A stretch of 9,719 nt of DNA from contig CALVXL010000087.1 in NCBI GenBank assembly GCA_944369635.1, positions 1-9,719 of the forward strand. The letters run 5' to 3'. The notes beneath the pieces were generated by a model. That model had not been told where the DNA came from and made no database searches. It saw nothing but the letters and a program-made list of their open reading frames with translations. Positions within the stretch are counted from its first letter, which is position 1. Each line of letters opens with the position of its first letter. This stretch comes from an uncultured Clostridia bacterium (GTDB lineage: Bacteria > Bacillota > Clostridia > Christensenellales > Borkfalkiaceae). Of the stretch, positions 1 through 6,066 are shown one piece after another. The translations under genes were made by a program, and so were the position numbers.

Positions 1-781
1 CCTTCAGTTCCCCGCTCTTCGGCTTGCCGTAAAACGACGCGGAGATCGCAAATCCGTAAATATTGTTTCTGTGAACCTTGTTGAGGTTCCATTCTACGCC
101 CGTGGTCGGTTGGTTCGCCGCGCCCGCCTGCAAATAGGTTACGCCGTGTTCGATGCCGTCGCGCGTCGCGTTACATTTTACGGTCACGTAATTATCGGGA
201 TCGTATGCGTCCGTAAGAACGATCCAGAATGTAAGCGCGTCCATTTCCCCCACTTTTTCGGGAGAATAAAACGTGGTGATAACCGGCGTGGTTCCGCCGA
301 GTTCGTTGAGATCGATAATGCGGTTATAACGGAAAACCGCCCCTGCGTCGAGCCGCAGATAAATGCCGTCCACATCGGGAACGAGCGGCGAAGGCGAATA
401 CGTAGCCGTGGCATTCATGCCGCCTTCGATTTCGTAAAGATCTTTATAAACGCTAAAGTATACTTTTTCCTTGTGAAGTTTCCCGTTCACGTACGCACTG
501 TTTTCCACAGTGTAAAGCCCCATTTCGGAGAGCGTGATCTGTGCGGAAGAATAAGACGCGCCGCTCGGGAAACGAATGACCGTATCGGCGTCGTATTCCT
601 TTCCGTCTACGGTGACCTTCATATCGGGTACGCTCAAAACGGTACCGATACGGTATTCTTCCTGCAATTCTCCCTGCGCGTTGGTCCCGCGTACGAAGAT
701 CATCGTCGCCAAAAGACATACGATCATCGCCGCAAAAGCGACGATCAGCGCACCTTTACGCCAGGCAATTCTTTCTTTCAT
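1..781 (-). CDS. Membrane-anchored accessory protein of sugar ABC operon (partial, C-terminus cut)
   Basis: This reading frame runs from ATG at 781 to the window edge without a stop, giving about 260 residues and no C-terminus. Residues 1-8 are basic (MKERIAWRK...). A hydrophobic segment at about 10-30 (ALIVAFAAMIVCLLATMIF) follows, acting as an uncleaved anchor or signal peptide. The rest is a polar, beta-rich exported region. Residues 45-115 resemble a small beta domain. From about residue 130 (VDGIYLRLDAGAVFRYNRI) the pattern suggests a lectin/laminin-G-like beta sandwich, but that fold is inference from pattern only. The start is well supported: AAGGAGGT (786-793) ends 4 bases before the ATG. 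The gene lies 56 bases downstream of the second permease with no promoter seen between, so it is probably co-transcribed. A role in binding or processing the imported glycan outside the cell is plausible but unproven. I do not recognise a named family. Confidence 0.8.
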   Translation of the reverse strand, partial: MKERIAWRKGALIVAFAAMIVCLLATMIFVRGTNAQGELQEEYRIGTVLSVPDMKVTVDGKEYDADTVIRFPSGASYSSAQITLSEMGLYTVENSAYVNGKLHKEKVYFSVYKDLYEIEGGMNATATYSPSPLVPDVDGIYLRLDAGAVFRYNRIIDLNELGGTTPVITTFYSPEKVGEMDALTFWIVLTDAYDPDNYVTVKCNATRDGIEHGVTYLQAGAANQPTTGVEWNLNKVHRNNIYGFAISASFYGKPKSGELK

Positions 782-837
782 TCGGACCTCCTTCTATTTA
801 CTGTTCATTATTTCGCTATACTTTTTCTTTTAATACG

Positions 838-1872
838 CTATTCTTTTAATCCGCCGATGGTAATGTTTCCGATCAGACGGTTGCTGAAAAACAGGAACAA
901 AACCAAAATGGGAACGAGCACGATCATACAACCCGCGAGTTTCATCGGCACGTTCGAATTGGTGTTCAGCGATGCGCTCGTGAACCAGTACAGCCCGTAT
1001 GCCGCCGTGGGAAAACTCGGCAGATAGATGAGCGGAATCTGATAATCGTTCCAGAACGCGATAAAATTAAGCAACATTACGGTAAAGAACGTATTTTTTA
1101 TGATGGGATAAACGATGCGGAAAAGCACCGTCAGATTTCCCGCGCCGTCCACATACGCCGCATCGGAAAATTCCTGCGGTATATTTTTAAACACGCCGTG
1201 AAACACCAAAAAATACAGTCCTAAGAAATTGGCTTTCATCAGCCACAATCCCCAGATGTGATCGAAAAATCCGAGGGCACGCGCCATCTGGATCTCGCTG
1301 GGCAGCGAGCCTACAATCGGCAATATCATCGCCACGATGACGACGGTGTAAACGATTTTCGAAAACTTATAGGGAAATTTTGCAACGAGATACGCCACCA
1401 CGCTCGCAATGAAAGTCGCCGCAAAGGAACAGCCTACCGCGTACAAAATGGAATACCACATCATTTCGAGGAAGTAAACGTTTCTCGTGCCTGCGCCCGA
1501 TTCGACCGGGATCATGAACGTCTGGAAGACCGATTCGTAATTTTCCCATGCCCAGTTCCATGGCCAGCCTTCCGGCAGACCGAACACGTTGGTTCGGAAA
1601 TCCGCTTTGGTCTTCAACGAACAGATCATGCCCCAGATGATGGGCAGCACCAAAGAAACAGAATACAATACGAGAATGATGCCTAAAATCAGCATAAGAA
1701 TGCTGAAATTGAATTTCCTTTTCTGCTTCACCGACGTTTTTTTCTCTATAAAAACATCTTCGGCCAAAGCGGCGTCCGCCGCGCAGACCTGTTTCTCGCA
1801 AGAGACGGATCGATCGCCCGAGGCGGATTCGTCGGAAACAAAATTTTTATTTTTTTCGGTATTGTTTTCCAT
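838..1872 (-). CDS. Carbohydrate ABC transporter permease (MalG-type)
   Basis: This is an inner-membrane subunit of a CUT1-type sugar importer, 344 aa. A first transmembrane helix lies at about 57-85, and further hydrophobic segments lie at about 137-163, 172-190, 207-228, 260-275 and 312-332. The cytoplasmic EAA loop, which docks the ATPase, is clear at 234-256 (E234, D237-A238-A239, D242-G243-A244, F251, P256). The first 55 residues are an unusual hydrophilic extension, rich in Ser/Glu/Lys and with two Cys (25, 30); MalG proteins normally begin close to the first helix. The ATG at 1872 is preceded by AGGAGG (1877-1882), which overlaps the TAG stop of the other permease. Only 8 bases separate the two genes, so they are certainly one transcript. 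The substrate cannot be told from the sequence. Confidence 0.95.
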   Translation of the reverse strand: MENNTEKNKNFVSDESASGDRSVSCEKQVCAADAALAEDVFIEKKTSVKQKRKFNFSILMLILGIILVLYSVSLVLPIIWGMICSLKTKADFRTNVFGLPEGWPWNWAWENYESVFQTFMIPVESGAGTRNVYFLEMMWYSILYAVGCSFAATFIASVVAYLVAKFPYKFSKIVYTVVIVAMILPIVGSLPSEIQMARALGFFDHIWGLWLMKANFLGLYFLVFHGVFKNIPQEFSDAAYVDGAGNLTVLFRIVYPIIKNTFFTVMLLNFIAFWNDYQIPLIYLPSFPTAAYGLYWFTSASLNTNSNVPMKLAGCMIVLVPILVLFLFFSNRLIGNITIGGLKE

Positions 1873-1880
1873 ACGTCCTC

Positions 1881-2915
1881 CTAATCGGTGCTCGGCCCGA
1901 ATTTTTCCAGCAGATACTTGACCAGAAGCGTGAGCGGAACGGCGACAATCGTCATGACGATACCCATACTGCTGAGATAGGGATAATCGGAAAAAGACGC
2001 TGTCTGCGTGTTCTTATAAAGATAATAGCCGAACGTAGACAGAGAATTTTCCGCATTCGGACCGAAGAAGCTGAACAAATTCATCTGGTTGGTGAAAATG
2101 CCGGCCACCCCGACGACCAGGAACGTAACGATAGTGGGATAGATGAGCGGGATGGTTATGCTGAAAAATTCGCGGATCATGCCGATCCCGTCGATCTGCG
2201 CCGCTTCGACAACGGAGTCCGAAATGGAGTTCATCGCGCCGGAATACATCAGTATGCCCGTTCCGAAACCGATCCATATGGAGTAAAACACCAAAGTACC
2301 GAACGCCGTTTTCGAGCCGCTCAGCAACCCTTCAAACGATTTGTTGAAAATCAGTTTCAAAAGTTGTGGAATCGCCCTTTCCGCAAAATACGTGAACATG
2401 ACCGACATGGCGATGGCGGAAATGATCGACGGAAGAAACAGCATGACCTTAAACACTCTGAAAAGCGGTTTTTTCTTATAGATGTAATAACTGAACCATA
2501 AGGCGAGCGGCACGCCGACGACAAGCCCGCAGGCATATAAGATAAGCGAATTTTTTGCGGAATACAACATGGTAGGGTCGTTGAACAGATTGTAGAACAC
2601 GAGCTTGAAATTATCGAACCCCGCCCATGAATGCACGCCGGTTAGCGTATCGTACGACTGAAATGCCAAAATTACGGAATTTAAGTTGACCGCGATATAA
2701 AACGTGCAGAACTGCGCCACGGGAAAAAGCATCATCAGACAGTAAAAAATCATGTCGTTGCGCTTTTTCAATCCGATGGCGGTCGCGCCTGCCTGCTTAT
2801 GCGGCATTTTGCCGTGCACTTTTACCGATAAGTTGTAAAAGAAATCGGAAACCGCCCGCTTGAACGCGGCAAATTTTTCGTTTTCTTTTTTTTCAACTTT
2901 ACTTTTCTTTTTCAT
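1881..2915 (-). CDS. Carbohydrate ABC transporter permease (MalF/UgpA/LplB-type)
   Basis: This is the partner permease of the same importer, about 344 aa from ATG 2915. It starts with a Lys-rich cytoplasmic tail of about 50 residues. Hydrophobic helices follow at about 57-88, 122-148, 158-180, 205-228, 255-277 and 317-336 (numbered from the TTG at 2921). The EAA loop is at 239-258 (E239-A240-A241, D244-G245, P258). Two starts are possible. TTG at 2921 overlaps the TGA of the binding-protein gene as TTGA and has GTGAG 5 bases upstream. ATG at 2915 lies two codons further in. I prefer ATG, but the difference is two residues. Either way translation is probably coupled to the upstream gene. No ATP-binding protein follows, which is common in Bacillota, where one MsmX-like ATPase serves several importers. 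Confidence 0.95.
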   Translation of the reverse strand: MKKKSKVEKKENEKFAAFKRAVSDFFYNLSVKVHGKMPHKQAGATAIGLKKRNDMIFYCLMMLFPVAQFCTFYIAVNLNSVILAFQSYDTLTGVHSWAGFDNFKLVFYNLFNDPTMLYSAKNSLILYACGLVVGVPLALWFSYYIYKKKPLFRVFKVMLFLPSIISAIAMSVMFTYFAERAIPQLLKLIFNKSFEGLLSGSKTAFGTLVFYSIWIGFGTGILMYSGAMNSISDSVVEAAQIDGIGMIREFFSITIPLIYPTIVTFLVVGVAGIFTNQMNLFSFFGPNAENSLSTFGYYLYKNTQTASFSDYPYLSSMGIVMTIVAVPLTLLVKYLLEKFGPSTD

Positions 2916-2917
2916 TT

Positions 2918-4666
2918 TCAATTTATCTCACTCGCATAATTTGCAGCCCACTGTTCGGCGGTGCGATACGCGATAATTCCTTCAAATACTTCTTTTGCGG
3001 AAATATGTTCGTCGTTGATCTTCTTCGAAATGTCGGTGACGATTTGGTTATTCAGTTTCGACTGGAAACCCGACTGGAAGACGAAATCGCTTTGATGATT
3101 CAGATAAAGCGAATTGGTGCTGTACGGGTAAACGACATTTGCGCTTTCCCTCGTATTCCACATGCTCTTTCCGAAATACGTCATTTTCGCAAGCGATTCG
3201 TCCGACATTTCGTATTCAAGGCTCTTGGGCGAACTCGTAAGAACGGTGAATTCTTCCAGAGACTGCTGCGAGTTGACAAACTTTAAAAACTTTTTCGCAA
3301 GATCGAGTTTTACGGGAGTATCGCAACTGTTCACGTTGATGAAGCCCATAGAATACAAGAAGTCGGTAAGCGTCTCCCCTTCTCCGACCTGTTCTTCGGT
3401 CGCCTTAGGTAACGGCATATAGCCGATGCGGCGGCTCTGACGGGAATTGGGATCGTTGGGATTGCCGTTGGACATGTCCGCAAAAGTGGAATCCGCTTCG
3501 TTTTCCCACCAGTTTCCGTCGATCAGCATCGCGATACGCTTATCTTCATCCTTGCTGTACAAGAAGTCATCCTGTGCGTCCATATGCGAATGCGTGACGT
3601 TGAATACAAAGTCATGGTGATAGGTCGACTTGGAGAGAATTTTTTCCACAAAGTCAATCGCATAATATCTGCCGGCCGAAGAATACAATTCGTAACCGTT
3701 CGCGTTCGTAATCTGCGTAGCGGGTTTATAGTGTACCGTGCCGTCGGCGTCGATGGAATCCACAAGGTGCGTCGCTTCACCGGAGAACGAGAAGTTCAGC
3801 GCATATTCATCGCCTTCGAAATCCGCCGCAAGTTGCGCCATGAACTTGCCGAAAACGTCGGCATGGTTTTCGCCCGACCAGATCAGCGGCGTAACGCCCG
3901 CGCCGGCGATATAATCGCAAAGCTTCACAAATTCGTCGTATGTAGCAGGCAGACCGTCGTCGCAGACGTGGTTGCTGTAATCGTAGCCGTTTGCCGCGCA
4001 TACTTCGCAGTATTTCCCGTCGGGCCCGGCGGAACGCTTGTCGTTCGCTCTGATAATGAAACCGTCGTTACCGTTGTTTTCGTTATCGGCAAAATAGAAC
4101 ATTTTTTCGTCGAACAGATCGACGTCGTACATGATGCCCATAAAAGCCGCGTAATGCGGAACGCCGTAATATTTATTGTCGCTCGTCTTGTAATAAGCGA
4201 TCTGCTGTTCGGTGAGCTTTCCTTCGATATTCCCGCCGTTGTCGCCGTATTCCGTAAGATCGGAATTTTCACCCGAAACGATATCGGTAATATCCGCCAT
4301 GGCGCCCGCCGCAATGTAATCGTAATAGTACACGCTTTCCGTAAAAATTACGTTGTTACGGTTATTTTTGATATCCGCAAGCAAACCCGTACCGATCGTT
4401 TTTGGCGTATCGGGAATGATCTGTACGCCCGTCTTTCCCGATTCGAAAGAAGTGTCTTTGTAATATTCTTCAAAACGCGCAGAAGCCGCCGTAAGCCAAT
4501 CCGAGCCGAAACCGCCGGCGTGACTGCTGACGTATAACTGCGTACGATTGGGATCGATTTTAATCCCGCCGTTTGCGCCGCCACGGCAAGCAACGGAGCT
4601 CACGCTGATTATAAAGGCAAAAACCGCCATCAACGATAAGCCCAGCCATCTCTTCATTTTTTTCAT
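2918..4666 (-). CDS. Extracellular sugar-binding lipoprotein of ABC importer
   Basis: This is the substrate-binding protein of the importer, 582 aa. It has a basic start (MKKMKRW), a hydrophobic stretch at 8-26, and a lipobox ending at Cys27 (SSVAC), so it should be lipid-anchored outside the membrane. The mature part has the solute-binding-protein family 1 look: a YKTSDNKYYGVPHYA segment near 159-173, the DGLPATYDEFVKLCDYI segment at 237-253, and Trp/Tyr-rich stretches (LIDGNWWENE, 381-390) of the kind that line sugar sites. At 582 residues it is longer than the usual 400-450. Part of the excess is an insertion at about 190-237 with three Cys (220, 223, 235). The start is firm: AGGAGG (4674-4679) lies 7 bases before ATG 4666. 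It is the first gene of the operon, as expected for the most abundant component. The sugar specificity is unknown. Confidence 0.95.
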   Translation of the reverse strand: MKKMKRWLGLSLMAVFAFIISVSSVACRGGANGGIKIDPNRTQLYVSSHAGGFGSDWLTAASARFEEYYKDTSFESGKTGVQIIPDTPKTIGTGLLADIKNNRNNVIFTESVYYYDYIAAGAMADITDIVSGENSDLTEYGDNGGNIEGKLTEQQIAYYKTSDNKYYGVPHYAAFMGIMYDVDLFDEKMFYFADNENNGNDGFIIRANDKRSAGPDGKYCEVCAANGYDYSNHVCDDGLPATYDEFVKLCDYIAGAGVTPLIWSGENHADVFGKFMAQLAADFEGDEYALNFSFSGEATHLVDSIDADGTVHYKPATQITNANGYELYSSAGRYYAIDFVEKILSKSTYHHDFVFNVTHSHMDAQDDFLYSKDEDKRIAMLIDGNWWENEADSTFADMSNGNPNDPNSRQSRRIGYMPLPKATEEQVGEGETLTDFLYSMGFINVNSCDTPVKLDLAKKFLKFVNSQQSLEEFTVLTSSPKSLEYEMSDESLAKMTYFGKSMWNTRESANVVYPYSTNSLYLNHQSDFVFQSGFQSKLNNQIVTDISKKINDEHISAKEVFEGIIAYRTAEQWAANYASEIN

Positions 4667-4693
4667 ATCCTTTCCTCCTGGAAAACGTTTATT

Positions 4694-4710
4694 TTACCGC
4701 GAGCCGGTAA
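4694..4710 (-). repeat. Small hairpin just upstream of the binding-protein RBS
   Basis: Six-base arms TTACCG (4694-4699) and CGGTAA (4705-4710) flank a 5-base loop. In the operon mRNA this would sit about 15 bases upstream of the AGGAGG site. It may influence translation or mRNA stability, but it is short enough to be chance. Confidence 0.35.
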
Positions 4711-4741
4711 TTTGCTTGTTGTTCGTTCGGCTGTTAAAGTA

Positions 4742-4769
4742 GTTTTGTGTTGGCAAGCCAACACAAAAC
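4742..4769. repeat. Perfect 13-bp inverted repeat (28-bp dyad) in ABC operon leader
   Basis: Arms GTTTTGTGTTGGC (4742-4754) and its exact complement (4757-4769) are separated by two bases. It shares bases 4765-4769 with the neighbouring 18-bp palindrome, so as RNA the two hairpins cannot both form fully. No T-run follows on either strand, which argues against a simple terminator. It may be an operator or a leader RNA switch element. Confidence 0.65.
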
Positions 4770-4782
4770 GGGTACCCGTTTT
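4765..4782. promoter_or_regulatory. Perfect 18-bp palindrome, candidate operator
   Basis: AAAACGGGTACCCGTTTT is perfectly self-complementary with a TA centre. Its half-site CCCGTTTT occurs again at 4826-4833, and ACGGGT recurs inside the spacer of the divergent regulator's promoter (5059-5064). It lies about 120 bases downstream of the operon start site, where a bound repressor could act as a roadblock. Which protein binds it is unknown. Confidence 0.5.
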
Positions 4783-4835
4783 CTTTATCCGGCCGATCCC
4801 CCTTATCTGCGGGAAGAACAACCCGCCCGTTTTTC

Positions 4836-4862
4836 TTTTTTCCGCATATCGCGCGGAAAAAA
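4836..4862. repeat. Inverted repeat in ABC operon leader
   Basis: Ten-base arms (4836-4845 and 4853-4862) with a 7-base loop. The T-run comes first and the A-run last on both strands, so this is not a rho-independent terminator. It could be an RNA hairpin near the 5' end of the leader or a protein-binding dyad. Confidence 0.6.
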
Positions 4863-4907
4863 TAACGCGCACTATCCGATTCTGTATTTTATCATTATTG
4901 CGTTGTT

Positions 4908-4936
4908 ATTATAAATCAGTTGCGCGGTTTAGTCAA
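4908..4936 (-). promoter_or_regulatory. Sigma-A promoter of the sugar ABC operon
   Basis: Reading the minus strand, -35 is TTGACT (4936-4931) and -10 is TATAAT (4913-4908), with a 17-base spacer. Eleven of twelve consensus bases match. Transcription should start near 4901, leaving a leader of about 235 nt before the binding-protein ATG at 4666. This is an inference from sequence, but no competing promoter of similar quality is visible closer to the gene. Confidence 0.8.
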
Positions 4937-5005
4937 TATTCGCCGATCATATTGTTTAATTTAATCAAAAAATGCAAGAAAAGCGTCAAAAACGCAATCA
5001 CATCG

Positions 5006-5040
5006 CTCAAATAAACAATCATCTTATTATTATATTTGAG
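5006..5040. promoter_or_regulatory. Inverted repeat upstream of regulator promoter
   Basis: CTCAAATA (5006-5013) and TATTTGAG (5033-5040) are exact complements, 19 bases apart. The right arm ends 7 bases upstream of the -35 of the regulator gene. The placement suits a transcription-factor site in the divergent control region. The repeat is AT-rich, so chance is not excluded. Confidence 0.35.
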
Positions 5041-5047
5041 GACGACA

Positions 5048-5076
5048 TTGACAACCGGACGGGTTTATATTATAAT
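5048..5076 (+). promoter_or_regulatory. Consensus sigma-A promoter of the DeoR-family regulator
   Basis: A perfect TTGACA (5048-5053) is followed by a 17-base spacer and a perfect TATAAT (5071-5076). Transcription should begin near 5083, giving a 5' UTR of about 74 bases before ATG 5157. A fully consensus promoter on a regulator gene suggests that repression, perhaps by its own product, sets the output. Confidence 0.85.
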
Positions 5077-5079
5077 AAA

Positions 5080-5091
5080 TCGTATATACGA
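5080..5091. promoter_or_regulatory. Palindrome on regulator start site, candidate auto-operator
   Basis: TCGTATATACGA is a perfect 12-bp palindrome covering the predicted transcription start (about 5083), a classic place for an autorepression site. No second exact copy was seen at the ABC operon promoter. Confidence 0.45.
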
Positions 5092-5156
5092 AAATCTCTT
5101 TGATAAAGATTTATCGAAAGGTCTATCGGGCTTTAACGAGCGGAAGGATAAGGGTT

Positions 5157-5906
5157 ATGTCAAACAACGATCGCGAAAAAGAAATCATGAATATTCTCGA
5201 AAAAAAATACAGCATCCGCGTAAAAGAACTTGCGGAAATGCTGTATGCAAGCGAAGCTACGATCCGCCGCGACATCGTCAAATTGGAAAAACAGCAGCTC
5301 GTGATCCGCTCTTACGGGAAAATCATGGCAAACAAACTGCCGCCCGATTCTCAGATCGCCCTTTCGGCGCGCGAACAACTCGTTTATAACATAAAAAGAA
5401 ACCTTGCCGAAACCGCCGCTACGCTGGTGCACGACGGCGCCATCATCATGCTGGACGCCTCCTCCACCGTATCGCATCTGATCAAATATCTGGAAAAATT
5501 CAAAGATATCATCGTCATCACTTGCAGCATCAAAACCGCGTACATGCTCAGCCAGACCAATATCAAATTTATCTGCACGGGCGGCGAGGCCATCAACGGG
5601 TCCTACTCGCTGGTCGGCGAAAACGGGATCAACTGCGTGAAAAAATACAACGCTGATATCTGTTTCGTTTCCTGTCACGGACTTTCCGAAGACGGTCTGG
5701 CGACAGACACTTCCGCTTCGGAAAACGAAATCCGCTATGCGCTGATCGAGCGTTCCAGGCAAAAAGTGCTCCTTCTGGACAGCACGAAAATCAATAAATC
5801 TTTCTGGCATAATCTTTGCGATATATCGGTATTCGATACGGTCATCTGCAACGAACCGCTTCCCGAAAAGATCATGGCGCGGACCAAACAATTCATTTTA
5901 TCCTGA
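5157..5906 (+). CDS. DeoR/GlpR-family transcriptional regulator
   Basis: This is a sugar-phosphate-responsive repressor of 249 aa, the typical family size. Residues 5-55 form the winged helix-turn-helix (REKEIMNILE, then VKELAEMLYASEATIRRDIVKLE as the recognition region). The C-terminal DeoRC sensor covers about 75-230. It shows the expected phosphosugar-site elements LDASSTV (99-105), TCS (122-124), TGGE (141-144) and LLDSTK (206-211). The wing region reads RSYGKI where many relatives have a GG pair. I chose ATG 5157 because AAGGA lies 8 bases upstream and the protein then begins right before the HTH. An upstream in-frame TTG at 5100 would add 19 residues with no match to the family and no clear RBS. 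It is divergent from the sugar ABC operon, so it most likely senses a phosphorylated product of the imported sugar. That link is inference. Confidence 0.93.
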   Translation: MSNNDREKEIMNILEKKYSIRVKELAEMLYASEATIRRDIVKLEKQQLVIRSYGKIMANKLPPDSQIALSAREQLVYNIKRNLAETAATLVHDGAIIMLDASSTVSHLIKYLEKFKDIIVITCSIKTAYMLSQTNIKFICTGGEAINGSYSLVGENGINCVKKYNADICFVSCHGLSEDGLATDTSASENEIRYALIERSRQKVLLLDSTKINKSFWHNLCDISVFDTVICNEPLPEKIMARTKQFILS

Positions 5907-5941
5907 AATGCAACGCATAAAACAAAAAATTTAAAAAGCGA

Positions 5942-5977
5942 ACGGCGCCGCTCTTCGAATGCGGCGCCGTTTTTTTA
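5942..5977 (+). terminator. Rho-independent terminator of the DeoR-family gene
   Basis: A 10-bp GC-rich stem (5942-5951 with 5961-5970) and a 9-base loop are followed directly by seven T. It lies 36 bases after the regulator stop codon. Confidence 0.9.
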
Positions 5978-5983
5978 TTTTAT

Positions 5984-6020
5984 AAAAGCGCGCCTTTCTT
6001 TCGGGAAAGGCGCGCTTTTT
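5984..6020. terminator. Bidirectional terminator between convergent genes
   Basis: A 15-bp stem (5984-5998 with 6005-6019) with a 6-base loop is flanked by an A-run and a T-run, so it can work in both directions. On the minus strand it lies 47 bases after the symporter stop and should end that transcript. On the plus strand it backs up the preceding terminator. Confidence 0.85.
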
Positions 6021-6066
6021 GCACGAATATTATTAAAATTCGACGGAAATTAAAGAAACCCTAAAT

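Noticed and set aside
71..1027. 318-codon plus-strand open frame at the left edge
   Set aside because: It is antisense to the accessory protein and the MalG-type permease, Arg/His-rich in composition, and has no RBS or family likeness.
3584..4537. 317-codon plus-strand open frame
   Set aside because: It is a shadow of the binding-protein gene on the opposite strand, with Val/Arg-rich low-complexity composition typical of antisense frames.
4679..4693. Possible catabolite-repression (CRE) site near GAAAACGTTTATTT
   Set aside because: Aligned to the CRE consensus it has three mismatches at key positions, including the outer TG and CA.
4809..4841. Terminator-like element on the plus strand (GCGGG stem, then a T-run)
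   Set aside because: The stem is only 5 bp, 3 bases separate it from the T-run, and no plus-strand transcript is expected to end there. It is kept only as part of the leader symmetry.
4712..5014. 100-codon plus-strand frame in the divergent control region
   Set aside because: It has a TTG start without an RBS and crosses the ABC promoter and several dyads. The product resembles no protein family.
5100..5156. Upstream TTG start for the DeoR-family regulator
   Set aside because: It would add 19 residues outside the family pattern, with no RBS and a position close to the transcription start. ATG 5157 fits better.
5160..5891. 243-codon minus-strand open frame
   Set aside because: It lies fully antisense to the well-supported DeoR-family gene, with Phe/Asp-rich composition and no RBS.
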